Source of the DNA: Deltaproteobacteria bacterium | GTDB taxonomy: Bacteria; Desulfobacterota; Binatia; UBA9968 | Assembly: GCA_005878685.1 (NCBI GenBank) | Contig: VBLN01000087.1 | Location: 1 to 9,011 of the forward strand | Length of the DNA: 9,011 nucleotides | Reading direction: 5' to 3' | Shown: piece after piece, positions 1-5,741 of the stretch | Layout: every line of letters starts with the position of its first letter | How positions within the stretch are numbered: the stretch's first letter is position 1 | Position numbers and translations under genes: made by a program | The notes under the pieces: model-generated | The model's input: only the letters and a program-made list of their open reading frames with translations | Database searches by the model: none | Told to the model about the DNA's origin: nothing

Positions 1-33
1 GCATTATAGTCTCATTTCTATTTAAATTCTTCT

Positions 34-360
34 TTATTTTTCATTAGATCCACGCTTTACGTCAAGGTTTTTCTGGATTGTTTTGGCCATCTCGCGGGCC
101 TCGTCATGACCGTTGAGCATCATCTTAAGGGCCTTGACAACCGTTAGGCTTTTGCTGATGTTGAGCAGATGCTCTAACGTAGATTTGATTTGTTCTTGGA
201 GCAGCTCGACGTCTTCGGTAGAGACTTCTTCCACATGATTCTGGAGCTCTTCGTAGAGTCGGGTGATAGTCCCGATCTGCCCGAGAGATTCCGTCTTTTG
301 GTTAATTTCCTCGTACAGGCGGGATATATTATCGGTTAACCTTTGTAGTTCGTCTTTCAT
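34..360 (-). CDS. Small coiled-coil protein, paralogous to N-terminus of the upstream membrane protein
   Basis: A 108-residue, wholly soluble, helix-rich protein of unknown function with no signal peptide or membrane segment. Leucines and charged residues are spaced as in coiled coils over roughly residues 1-85 (two copies of RLYEE, at 14-18 and 34-38). Residues 39-83 align without gaps to residues 35-79 of the 491-residue protein encoded just upstream: LQNHVEEVS matches LRQHIEGVS, and the conserved hydrophobic positions continue to the end of the stretch. It starts 8 bp after the stop of that gene, and its purine-rich ribosome site (GGAAGAG) overlaps the upstream stop codon, so the two are probably co-transcribed and translationally coupled under the sigma-54 promoter. 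It could be a soluble partner that pairs with the membrane protein through the shared helical region. That role is inferred; the reading frame itself is well supported. Confidence 0.75.
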   Translation of the reverse strand: MKDELQRLTDNISRLYEEINQKTESLGQIGTITRLYEELQNHVEEVSTEDVELLQEQIKSTLEHLLNISKSLTVVKALKMMLNGHDEAREMAKTIQKNLDVKRGSNEK

Positions 361-368
361 AAGTTTAT

Positions 369-1844
369 CTACTCTTCCTTTTCGGCTTCTGCCTTGAGTG
401 ACTTGAGTTTCTTCTTGGTCGGTTGGATCGTTGTTGTCGTGGTACTTGACGAGGTCAGTGGATTTGGTGGCTCAGCAGAAGTAACCGTTGGCGTATTAGG
501 CGTGCTGCTTTGTACCGTCGGTGCTGGGGTTCGTCGGAAGGCGATAAAAGAGACGGAAATCACAGCAACGATAATCAGCGCAATGATAGCAACTGCGGCT
601 TTCTTGACGTTGTCGTTTCTGTTGGTCGAGTATTTGTCTACTTTGCCGTAAGCCGTCATGAGCTTTTTCAACTTCTTGTCTAAGTCGCCTTCCTTTTTTT
701 GCCAGCTCCGGGTATCGGAGTCGTAAGTGAGATCGGTGTTTGGAGCTAATTGTTGGAGAAGTTGAGATCGGGGTTGGGGAGGCTTGGGGGCAACAACGGT
801 CTCCTTTTTTGTCTCGGCAGAGAGCTTCGTATAGATAGTAAACTCTCCGTAGTCCTTGATGAGATTGTTTAGCAGTTCTTGGTCGAAGGAAATCTCCAAC
901 TTGGCTGCTTCCCCTTCTCTTTTGGATGTAGCGGGTGAGGAAATGGGTTCCGTATGCGAGGATGGGATCGTTTCGTTACCGGAGCTGCTTTCCTGTTCAT
1001 CGGCCTTTGCTTCGATGAGGGAAAATCCCAGTTCAAATTTCTGTTCTCCGAGCTGTTTATCTCCCAGCGTGAACGCATTGGCCGGGGTTGTGGACGGTCT
1101 TTCCTTATCTCGCGCGATGTCCAAGTTGGCTTTTGAAGTTTGATCTTCGACGGCGAGTTGATTTTCGGCGAGCAACAGGGCTTTTTCCAGTGGTGTGTCG
1201 TGATCTTTCGCGCGATCCTTGTGTTGAGAAGGGGAGGAAGGACCGGCGGAAGAGGGCAACTTACTTTCTTCCTTTGTAATCCTCGACGTGCCAGGGAAAG
1301 GAATTAAGTTGCTGGGTGTCTTGGTCCCTTGACCTTGGGGATTTCTCTTCGGGATTTCCTTCCTTTGTTCGACCTTGTTCTCAACCAGTTCGGTTAGAGT
1401 CGTCTCCTTGGCCTTAGCCAAGACCTCTTTGAGGATATTGACGCTGGGCAAAGTAGTTTTTGGCGCGCCCTTATTTTCAACGGCCTCATTTAGAATCGTT
1501 TCTTTAGTTTTCCCGAGTAGCTGCCTGATTGCCTCGAGGTTCGGTAGACTGATTTGTGGTTCGACTTTGATTTCTACAGATTGAGCTGGATCCGTTTCCT
1601 TGACCTTGGCTAAGAAGTGCCTGACCGTGTCAAGGTTTGCTAATCCGTTCTGTAGGGACGAAAGCCGGAGAATGAGGCGTTTGGCTTTCTCATCTGCCTC
1701 AACGATGTCATCGAGACTCACCCCCTCAATGTGCTGGCGAAGATCCTGCATCGAATCGAGAACTTCGTAGAGGGACTTGAAAGGAAAAAAATCCAGCGAA
1801 TTGTCAGCCTTGGATTCTTGACCCTTCTTTGGGGCTGAGAGCAT
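369..1844 (-). CDS. Single-pass membrane protein with three tandem 32-residue repeats, unknown function
   Basis: A 491-residue protein I do not recognise. Layout: residues 1-67 helical, similar to the 108-residue neighbour; 68-163 three consecutive 32-residue repeats (LANLDTVRHFLAKVKET and variants, each ending near a VENKVE-like element); about 164-410 low-complexity, rich in Ser, Pro, Glu and Lys; one strong membrane helix at about 416-436, flanked by KK and RR; then a Thr/Pro/Ser-rich stretch (440-475) and a basic-acidic end (KKKLKSLKAEAEKEE). There is no N-terminal signal, so the large N-terminal part is probably cytoplasmic and the short tail periplasmic (inferred). The ATG is preceded by GAGGAAGG at a 10-nt spacing. 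A sigma-54 promoter lies about 48 nt upstream of the ATG, measured from its predicted transcription start, which suggests control by the activator encoded in the neighbouring operon. It could be a membrane scaffold or adaptor; function is open. Confidence 0.85.
   Translation of the reverse strand: MLSAPKKGQESKADNSLDFFPFKSLYEVLDSMQDLRQHIEGVSLDDIVEADEKAKRLILRLSSLQNGLANLDTVRHFLAKVKETDPAQSVEIKVEPQISLPNLEAIRQLLGKTKETILNEAVENKGAPKTTLPSVNILKEVLAKAKETTLTELVENKVEQRKEIPKRNPQGQGTKTPSNLIPFPGTSRITKEESKLPSSAGPSSPSQHKDRAKDHDTPLEKALLLAENQLAVEDQTSKANLDIARDKERPSTTPANAFTLGDKQLGEQKFELGFSLIEAKADEQESSSGNETIPSSHTEPISSPATSKREGEAAKLEISFDQELLNNLIKDYGEFTIYTKLSAETKKETVVAPKPPQPRSQLLQQLAPNTDLTYDSDTRSWQKKEGDLDKKLKKLMTAYGKVDKYSTNRNDNVKKAAVAIIALIIVAVISVSFIAFRRTPAPTVQSSTPNTPTVTSAEPPNPLTSSSTTTTTIQPTKKKLKSLKAEAEKEE
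1356..1643 (-). repeat. Three tandem 96-bp units encoding 32-residue repeats
   Basis: The units are 1548-1643, 1452-1547 and 1356-1451, corresponding to protein residues 68-99, 100-131 and 132-163. All three have exactly the same length with no gaps. Shared positions: L-(A/P)-N/S at the start, a hydrophobic helix face, then (L)-(A/G)-K-x-K-E-T, and a terminal V-E-x-K element. At DNA level the copies have diverged, so this is an old protein repeat and not a recent slippage product. Each unit probably forms one helix plus a linker. Confidence 0.8.
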
Positions 1845-1854
1845 AAGCTTTTAA

Positions 1855-1862
1855 CCTTCCTC
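1855..1862 (-). promoter_or_regulatory. Ribosome binding site of the membrane repeat protein
   Basis: On the minus strand the bases read GAGGAAGG, 10 nt before the ATG at 1844. It lies downstream of the predicted transcription start at about 1892 and supports the chosen start codon. Confidence 0.6.
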
Positions 1863-1903
1863 AGGAAACAGCTAGGGTGTATTGGATCTTAGCCCCTTAA
1901 CAC

Positions 1904-1919
1904 GCAAAAACTCTGCCAG
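1904..1919 (-). promoter_or_regulatory. Sigma-54 (-24/-12) promoter of the membrane-protein pair
   Basis: The minus strand reads CTGGCAGAGTTTTTGC, matching the sigma-54 consensus YTGGCACNNNNNTTGC: both invariant elements GG (1916-1917) and GC (1904-1905) are present with exact spacing (TGGC, 8 nt, TGC). The predicted transcription start is near 1892, leaving a leader of about 48 nt that contains a good ribosome site. The site is intergenic and correctly oriented, and the gene two places upstream encodes a sigma-54 activator with an intact GAFTGA motif. That makes chance much less likely than for an isolated motif. Confidence 0.8.
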
Positions 1920-1985
1920 GGACGTAGCCCGGGATTTCTTACGGGTTTTCACTAAGTTAGGGCAGCCGGAGAGATGGAAATAGGT

Positions 1986-2034
1986 AGCTTTCTTACAATT
2001 CTGTCCAAAATAAACAAAGTTGTACGCGAAAGCT
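1986..2034. repeat. Interrupted inverted repeat upstream of the sigma-54 promoter
   Basis: AGCTTTC (1986-1992) and TACAA (1994-1998) are mirrored by TTGTA (2020-2024) and GAAAGCT (2028-2034): 12 complementary bases in two blocks with unequal spacers (1 and 3 nt) around a 21-nt AT-rich centre. The centre, at about 2010, lies some 118 bp upstream of the predicted sigma-54 transcription start, the distance range in which activators of this class usually bind. It could instead form an RNA hairpin after the protease gene, but no T-run follows on the minus strand, so an intrinsic terminator is less likely. Confidence 0.45.
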
Positions 2035-2056
2035 CCTTCTTATGTACCTCTAGATG

Positions 2057-2082
2057 CTCTAGCGTTCAGCGCGGAGCTAGAG
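2057..2082. repeat. Perfect 7-bp inverted repeat over the protease stop codon
   Basis: CTCTAGC (2057-2063) and GCTAGAG (2076-2082) enclose 12 nt that include the protease gene's stop codon (2066-2068). An extra direct copy of CTCTAG lies at 2048-2053. It may be a 3' mRNA hairpin of the operon. The lack of a T-run argues against a classical terminator, and an operator role cannot be excluded. Confidence 0.35.
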
Positions 2083-2830
2083 TCAGAGCCTGGCGCCGTG
2101 AGTCAATGGAGGTATGAAATCGGCTCAAGAAGTTTAGGCCCAGTAAGCCGTCAACGCGCGGATCCGGCGAGAAACTTTGCACGGTAACGAGAAGACCATG
2201 AACCTCGGCGTTGCCAACTTTGAGGGAATCAAGCCTGGCTAACGGGACAGAGATCGTACCGTTGGCAGTCAGTACGGAGACCCTGGAACCCAATCGTAGC
2301 CCAAGTTTTTTCGCTATCGTTGGACTTACAGTGGTGAAGCTGGAACCCGTATCCATGATCATATAGGTCTTCAACGAGCGGTTCAAAACGACGGGAACAA
2401 CAACGATTGACCCGTTCATTTCAACTGACACGGTAGTACCGTTCTGGATTGGAGTAACGGAGACGGGTGGAGAATCATTCGATAGTGGCGGAGAAGACGG
2501 CAGAGAGACGGTCTCCTCCAGAGTTTTGTCGGGCCGATTGCCCTCTCTCAATTCGGAAGACTTCACCCATCCAATTATGCCTTTTCCCGTCTTGACCATG
2601 TACCAAGATCCTTTTCCAACAGCATGGGCAAGAGGTATGAGCTTCTCTCCTTGTTCGAGCTTGGCAATGGTGCCGGATTCGTCTCCCTGGAAGGCATATA
2701 AGTAGGCTCCTGATTCGCCGACGGTGAGGTTTGGCGGGGACTCACCATCAGCACAAAGTGACGGAAAGAGCAGCGCAAAGAAGAACAGAAGGAGTGGGAG
2801 TCTAATTCGTAACAAGGAATTCACACTCAA
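2066..2830 (-). CDS. Exported SH3-domain / retropepsin-like aspartic protease
   Basis: A 254-residue protein. Residues 1-27 form a signal peptide (RIR, then a Leu/Phe-rich core, likely cleavage near SLCA/DG). Residues about 35-95 resemble a bacterial SH3 domain (GAYLYAF, WYMVKTGKGIIGWVKSSEL). After a Ser/Pro linker, residues about 133-252 form a clan AA retropepsin-like aspartic protease: catalytic DTG at 160-162 in MIMDTGSS, a probable flap around LTANGTI (187-193) and the conserved DGLLGLNFL (227-235). Such single-lobe enzymes work as dimers in the periplasm or at the membrane; bacterial SH3 domains often bind peptidoglycan. It is the last gene of the operon, 5 bp after the activator. The start is uncertain: TTG at 2830 has no clear ribosome site, GTG two codons later is equally possible, and coupling to the upstream stop is likely. 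The substrate is unknown. Confidence 0.85.
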   Translation of the reverse strand: MSVNSLLRIRLPLLLFFFALLFPSLCADGESPPNLTVGESGAYLYAFQGDESGTIAKLEQGEKLIPLAHAVGKGSWYMVKTGKGIIGWVKSSELREGNRPDKTLEETVSLPSSPPLSNDSPPVSVTPIQNGTTVSVEMNGSIVVVPVVLNRSLKTYMIMDTGSSFTTVSPTIAKKLGLRLGSRVSVLTANGTISVPLARLDSLKVGNAEVHGLLVTVQSFSPDPRVDGLLGLNFLSRFHTSIDSRRQALTLAPR

Positions 2831-2835
2831 TAGAG

Positions 2836-4134
2836 TTAAGGGGCGGAATCTTGATCTGTGGAGCCGGAAAATTTAACTATCTTCCGATAGAGGGTGCGTG
2901 TGGAGATTCCTAGGAGCTCGGCAGCCTTGGCTTTGTTTCCGTTGGACTCTTTAAGGGCTTGTTCGATGATCTCTCTCTCCGCCTCAGTGATGTTCCGGAT
3001 GGCCTTGGCGCCGATCTCGTCTCGATGGTTCTTGGCATACTGCTGCAGGTGCATGGGGAGATCACTCAGAGTTAGATATTCATCATCAGAGACCATGACG
3101 GCGCTCTCTATGACGTTTTTTAGTTCACGGATGTTGCCGGGCCAGGGATAATCTAGCAGCAGGACCTTAACCGAACTGCTAATTTTCTTGATCGCCTTTT
3201 GGGTCTGACGGCAGGTCTGATAGACGAAGTTGGCCACTAGAAGGATGATGTCTTCTTTGCGCTCGCGCAGCGGAGGGAGGATGATTCTGGCGCTGTTAAG
3301 ACGGTAGTACAGGTCTTTGCGGAAACCGTCCTCGAGGATTGCCTTGTCGAGGTCTTTATTGGTAGCAGCGATGATCCGGACATCGGCGATCTTCGGAGTT
3401 GACTCTCCTACCTTGTAAAACTCCCGGCTCTCCAGAAATCTGAGGAGCTTGAGTTGGATTGTAGCTGGTAAGTCGCCGATCTCGTCCAGGAACAAGGATC
3501 CTTCTTCAGCCGCTTCGATCAGCCCTCTTTTGTTTTTGTCTGCGCCAGTGAAGGCACCCTTGACGTAGCCGAATAGTTCGCTCTCAACCAGAGTTTCAGG
3601 GATAGCAGTCATGTTGCAGGGGACAAAAGGCTTGTCCCTCCTTGAGCTTTGGTTGTGAATGTGGCGGGCCATGATCTCCTTCCCCGTACCCGTCTCTCCG
3701 GTGATGAGCACTGTGATGTCGTGCGATGCATAACGGCTTGCCAAATCCAAGACCTCGCGGAACTGACGGATGTCCCCTACAATCAAAGGTTCTTCGGTTT
3801 CAGCGACAGCCGATCGGATCTCTGCCGCAGGAAGGGAGCGCTCTAGGAGTTCGGAGAGGCTAGTCGGGAATTGCGGATGGAAGCAGATGATGGCAACGTC
3901 CGCTGCAGTGCTTCTTGCCCTCTGAATAAATTTGTCCCATCCGTTTCCCTGGCAAAGGGTGATATCTGCAAAAATAAATTTAAGCTGACCCGAGGGGAAC
4001 GCCTGGTATGTCTTTTCTGCCTCTTCCCAAGTCCGGCTCAAATGGACCGAAAGGTTGCGTTCCTCCAAGAGCTTTCGTATGGGCGGTAGGGAGGAACCAA
4101 GAGAATGAATGAGAAGTGCCCTTGATCTATCCAC
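2836..4134 (-). CDS. NtrC-family sigma-54-dependent transcriptional activator with degenerate receiver domain
   Basis: A 432-residue enhancer-binding protein. Residues 1-110 have a receiver-like fold: Asp57 sits where phosphorylation normally occurs (FIFADITL), but the acidic pair at the N-terminus is replaced (LLIHSLGSS) and the conserved late Lys is not apparent. Residues about 117-345 are the AAA+ domain: Walker A GETGTGKE (146-153), GAFTGA (193-198), Walker B LFLDEIGD (214-221), then the usual YYRLN, LPPLRER and PWPGNIREL blocks. Residues about 383-422 are a Fis-type helix-turn-helix (KAAELLGISTRTLYRKI). It hydrolyses ATP to open sigma-54 promoters. The start codon is GTG, 12 bp after the ATPase gene, with a modest AGGG ribosome site overlapping that gene's stop. 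The likely target is the sigma-54 promoter at 1904-1919. No histidine kinase is encoded nearby, which fits control by something other than phosphorylation. Confidence 0.95.
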   Translation of the reverse strand: MDRSRALLIHSLGSSLPPIRKLLEERNLSVHLSRTWEEAEKTYQAFPSGQLKFIFADITLCQGNGWDKFIQRARSTAADVAIICFHPQFPTSLSELLERSLPAAEIRSAVAETEEPLIVGDIRQFREVLDLASRYASHDITVLITGETGTGKEIMARHIHNQSSRRDKPFVPCNMTAIPETLVESELFGYVKGAFTGADKNKRGLIEAAEEGSLFLDEIGDLPATIQLKLLRFLESREFYKVGESTPKIADVRIIAATNKDLDKAILEDGFRKDLYYRLNSARIILPPLRERKEDIILLVANFVYQTCRQTQKAIKKISSSVKVLLLDYPWPGNIRELKNVIESAVMVSDDEYLTLSDLPMHLQQYAKNHRDEIGAKAIRNITEAEREIIEQALKESNGNKAKAAELLGISTRTLYRKIVKFSGSTDQDSAP

Positions 4135-4146
4135 AGGTCTCGAACC

Positions 4147-5592
4147 CTATGCGGCCGGTCGGCTCACGACCAAATTTTCTAAAGCGTCCTTTACCAAATC
4201 CAGGGTCAAGCACGGGGGACTGTTGTCGAAGTTGCAGGCAGCAATGGCATGCTCGACAATGAATTTCGGATGAAAGCATGCGAGAGGCATTTTCCTCAAT
4301 GGGTAGAAAGAATTAAGCAGATAGGAGAGGATTTCGTCAGACAGTTCTAATTTATAAAAATGGCAGATCCGCCGGAATATCTCCTTGTAGTCCTCGACAC
4401 CGGGAGGGTTGATCTGCAATTTATAATGGACGCGGCGGAGAAGCGCTTCATCCATAAGCTGGCCGGGCGGGATATTGGTGCCGAAGATCACTAATTGATC
4501 GAAGTGCAAATCAAATTTCTTCCCCGTATGGAGAATCAAGTAGTCTATTTTCCTTTCCAGAGGGTAGATCCACCGGTTCAGGAGGTCTTGTGGGCGAACC
4601 AATTGACGTCCAAAATCATCGATAATGAAGATTCCCCCTGTTGCTTTAACTTGGAGCGGGGCTTCATAGTACTTGGAGTTAGGATCGAACTGCAAATCGA
4701 GCATCTGCAAAGTCAGCTCCCCTCCTGAAATAATCACCGGTCTGTGGCAGCGAACCCAGCGTGGATCGAACTCCGGCAGCCGGAGATAAATCGAATCGGT
4801 GTTAGAATGTTCTAGGATAGGTAGAGAGGAGTTCTCTTGATGCACAGCAGAATCAAAGATCTTGATGATTTGTCCGTCCGCCTCCACACAGTAGGGGATA
4901 TAAATATTTTGCTTAAAAGTGTGTCCGATGGCCTCGGCGATCGAGGTTTTGCCGTTTCCCGGAGAACCGTAGAAGAGTATCGCCCTGCCGGAGTTGATAG
5001 CCGGTCCTAGACGCCTTGAGATCTCTTTGGACAAAACTAAATGGGAAAGGGCCCGTGAAAGGGTCTCGGCATTGATCCTTTCGTGAGTAATGCTCTGTTT
5101 CTGCGTTTGGGTCTGATAGTCAGCCAAAGGGACAGGGGCGGGACCAACGTATTGACATTGTCTTAGTCCTTCGCTAGCTCGCTCTCTCCCCGCGCTCGTC
5201 AGATTGTGTCTTAAGAGAGTGAAGTTGGCATCGGCTGCGCCTCGCACCTCAATAAGAGCATCCTTCTTTGCGATCTGAAGTAGCTCTTCTATAATCAATC
5301 GCCCCAGTTTGGTGTGGTTAGAGATTTCAGGAATTGTTTGATGGCCGGCCACGTACATTGCTTTGAGGACAATGTTGAGAAGGAATTGGGCATCTAGACC
5401 TGTCTCTGCTATGGTTTTAGGAATGGGTGGAGCTTCCCCGAGGATTTCCTCAAGCTTTTCACGGGAAATGAAACCAAGCGCCACCAGATTGTCCCCTATG
5501 AGACCGCCAACGACTTTCTGTCGCTCGGTGGCCTTCTCGAGCTGCTGCTCGTCGAGAAGATTTTTTGCCATTAATATTTCACCCAGCGGCAT
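4147..5592 (-). CDS. AAA+ ATPase with N-terminal MshEN/GspE-N-like domain and winged-helix-like middle
   Basis: A 481-residue cytoplasmic protein and first gene of the operon. Residues 2-54 show two 24-residue motifs with a 5-residue spacer, as in MshEN / GspE N-terminal domains (PLGEILMAK...LEKATERQ and LIGDNLVALGFI...LEEIL). Residues about 66-150 look like a winged helix (IPEISNHTKLGRLIIEELL, ending LTSAGRERA). The AAA+ core follows: Walker A GSPGNGKT (209-216), Walker B GIFIIDDFG (320-328), sensor Asn373 in VIFGTNIP and an Arg-finger candidate in DEALLRRVHY (386-387). It lacks the features of secretion ATPases outside the N-terminus, so it is not a GspE. It probably remodels or gates a partner protein; the operon suggests the sigma-54 activator or the membrane protein (inferred). 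The ATG has an AAGAGG site 8 nt upstream. Target and ligand are unknown. Confidence 0.9.
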   Translation of the reverse strand: MPLGEILMAKNLLDEQQLEKATERQKVVGGLIGDNLVALGFISREKLEEILGEAPPIPKTIAETGLDAQFLLNIVLKAMYVAGHQTIPEISNHTKLGRLIIEELLQIAKKDALIEVRGAADANFTLLRHNLTSAGRERASEGLRQCQYVGPAPVPLADYQTQTQKQSITHERINAETLSRALSHLVLSKEISRRLGPAINSGRAILFYGSPGNGKTSIAEAIGHTFKQNIYIPYCVEADGQIIKIFDSAVHQENSSLPILEHSNTDSIYLRLPEFDPRWVRCHRPVIISGGELTLQMLDLQFDPNSKYYEAPLQVKATGGIFIIDDFGRQLVRPQDLLNRWIYPLERKIDYLILHTGKKFDLHFDQLVIFGTNIPPGQLMDEALLRRVHYKLQINPPGVEDYKEIFRRICHFYKLELSDEILSYLLNSFYPLRKMPLACFHPKFIVEHAIAACNFDNSPPCLTLDLVKDALENLVVSRPAA

Positions 5593-5616
5593 AGGCGGTA
5601 CCTCTTAGGAAAATTA

Positions 5617-5645
5617 TTGTTTTTCTACGATGAAAAGCTTATAGT
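5617..5645 (+). promoter_or_regulatory. Weak candidate sigma-70 promoter for the SPOR lipoprotein gene
   Basis: TTGTTT (5617-5622), 17-nt spacer, TATAGT (5640-5645). The -10 has one mismatch, while the -35 matches only three of six positions. It would give a leader of about 90 nt. It faces the minus-strand promoter at 5674-5701, so the two transcripts would overlap at their 5' ends. Other AT-rich stretches here (around 5650-5658) could serve instead. Confidence 0.25.
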
Positions 5646-5673
5646 TCGATAAATTTATGCAAAAGCGACCTCG

Positions 5674-5701
5674 ATTATAGGCAAATTGCGGCTAGTGTCA
5701 A
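5674..5701 (-). promoter_or_regulatory. Near-consensus sigma-70 promoter of the ATPase-activator-protease operon
   Basis: On the minus strand TTGACA (5701-5696), a 16-nt spacer and TATAAT (5679-5674): both hexamers are perfect. The predicted start is near 5667, giving a leader of about 75 nt before the ATPase ATG. The spacer contains the odd-centred palindrome GCAAATTGC (5681-5689), a possible repressor site. Such a strong housekeeping promoter suggests the regulatory genes are expressed constitutively or by relief of repression. Confidence 0.75.
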
Positions 5702-5741
5702 GCAACCACGTGTACAAGCGAATAGGAGATGGAGCGAAAAT

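Noticed and set aside
3..8. Minus-strand TATAAT just after the 108-residue gene
   Set aside because: There is no matching -35 element at 16-18 nt and the next gene lies outside the window, so a promoter cannot be supported.
394..651. Plus-strand 85-codon frame with Val-rich hydrophobic stretches
   Set aside because: It lies antisense to the Thr/Pro tail and membrane segment of the 491-residue protein. Its hydrophobicity follows from the reverse complement of those codons.
1845..2065. A small gene or structured RNA in the 221-bp gap
   Set aside because: I found no credible start with ribosome site and no recognisable RNA family. The sigma-54 promoter, leader and upstream dyads account for the conserved-looking elements.
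4147..5592. Reading the ATPase as a type II secretion or type IV pilus motor (GspE/PilB)
   Set aside because: Only the N-terminal 54 residues resemble those proteins. The ATPase core has the generic AAA+ order with GTNIP sensor and an RR finger, and lacks the Asp/His boxes and Cys4 region of secretion ATPases. No pilus or secretion genes are nearby.
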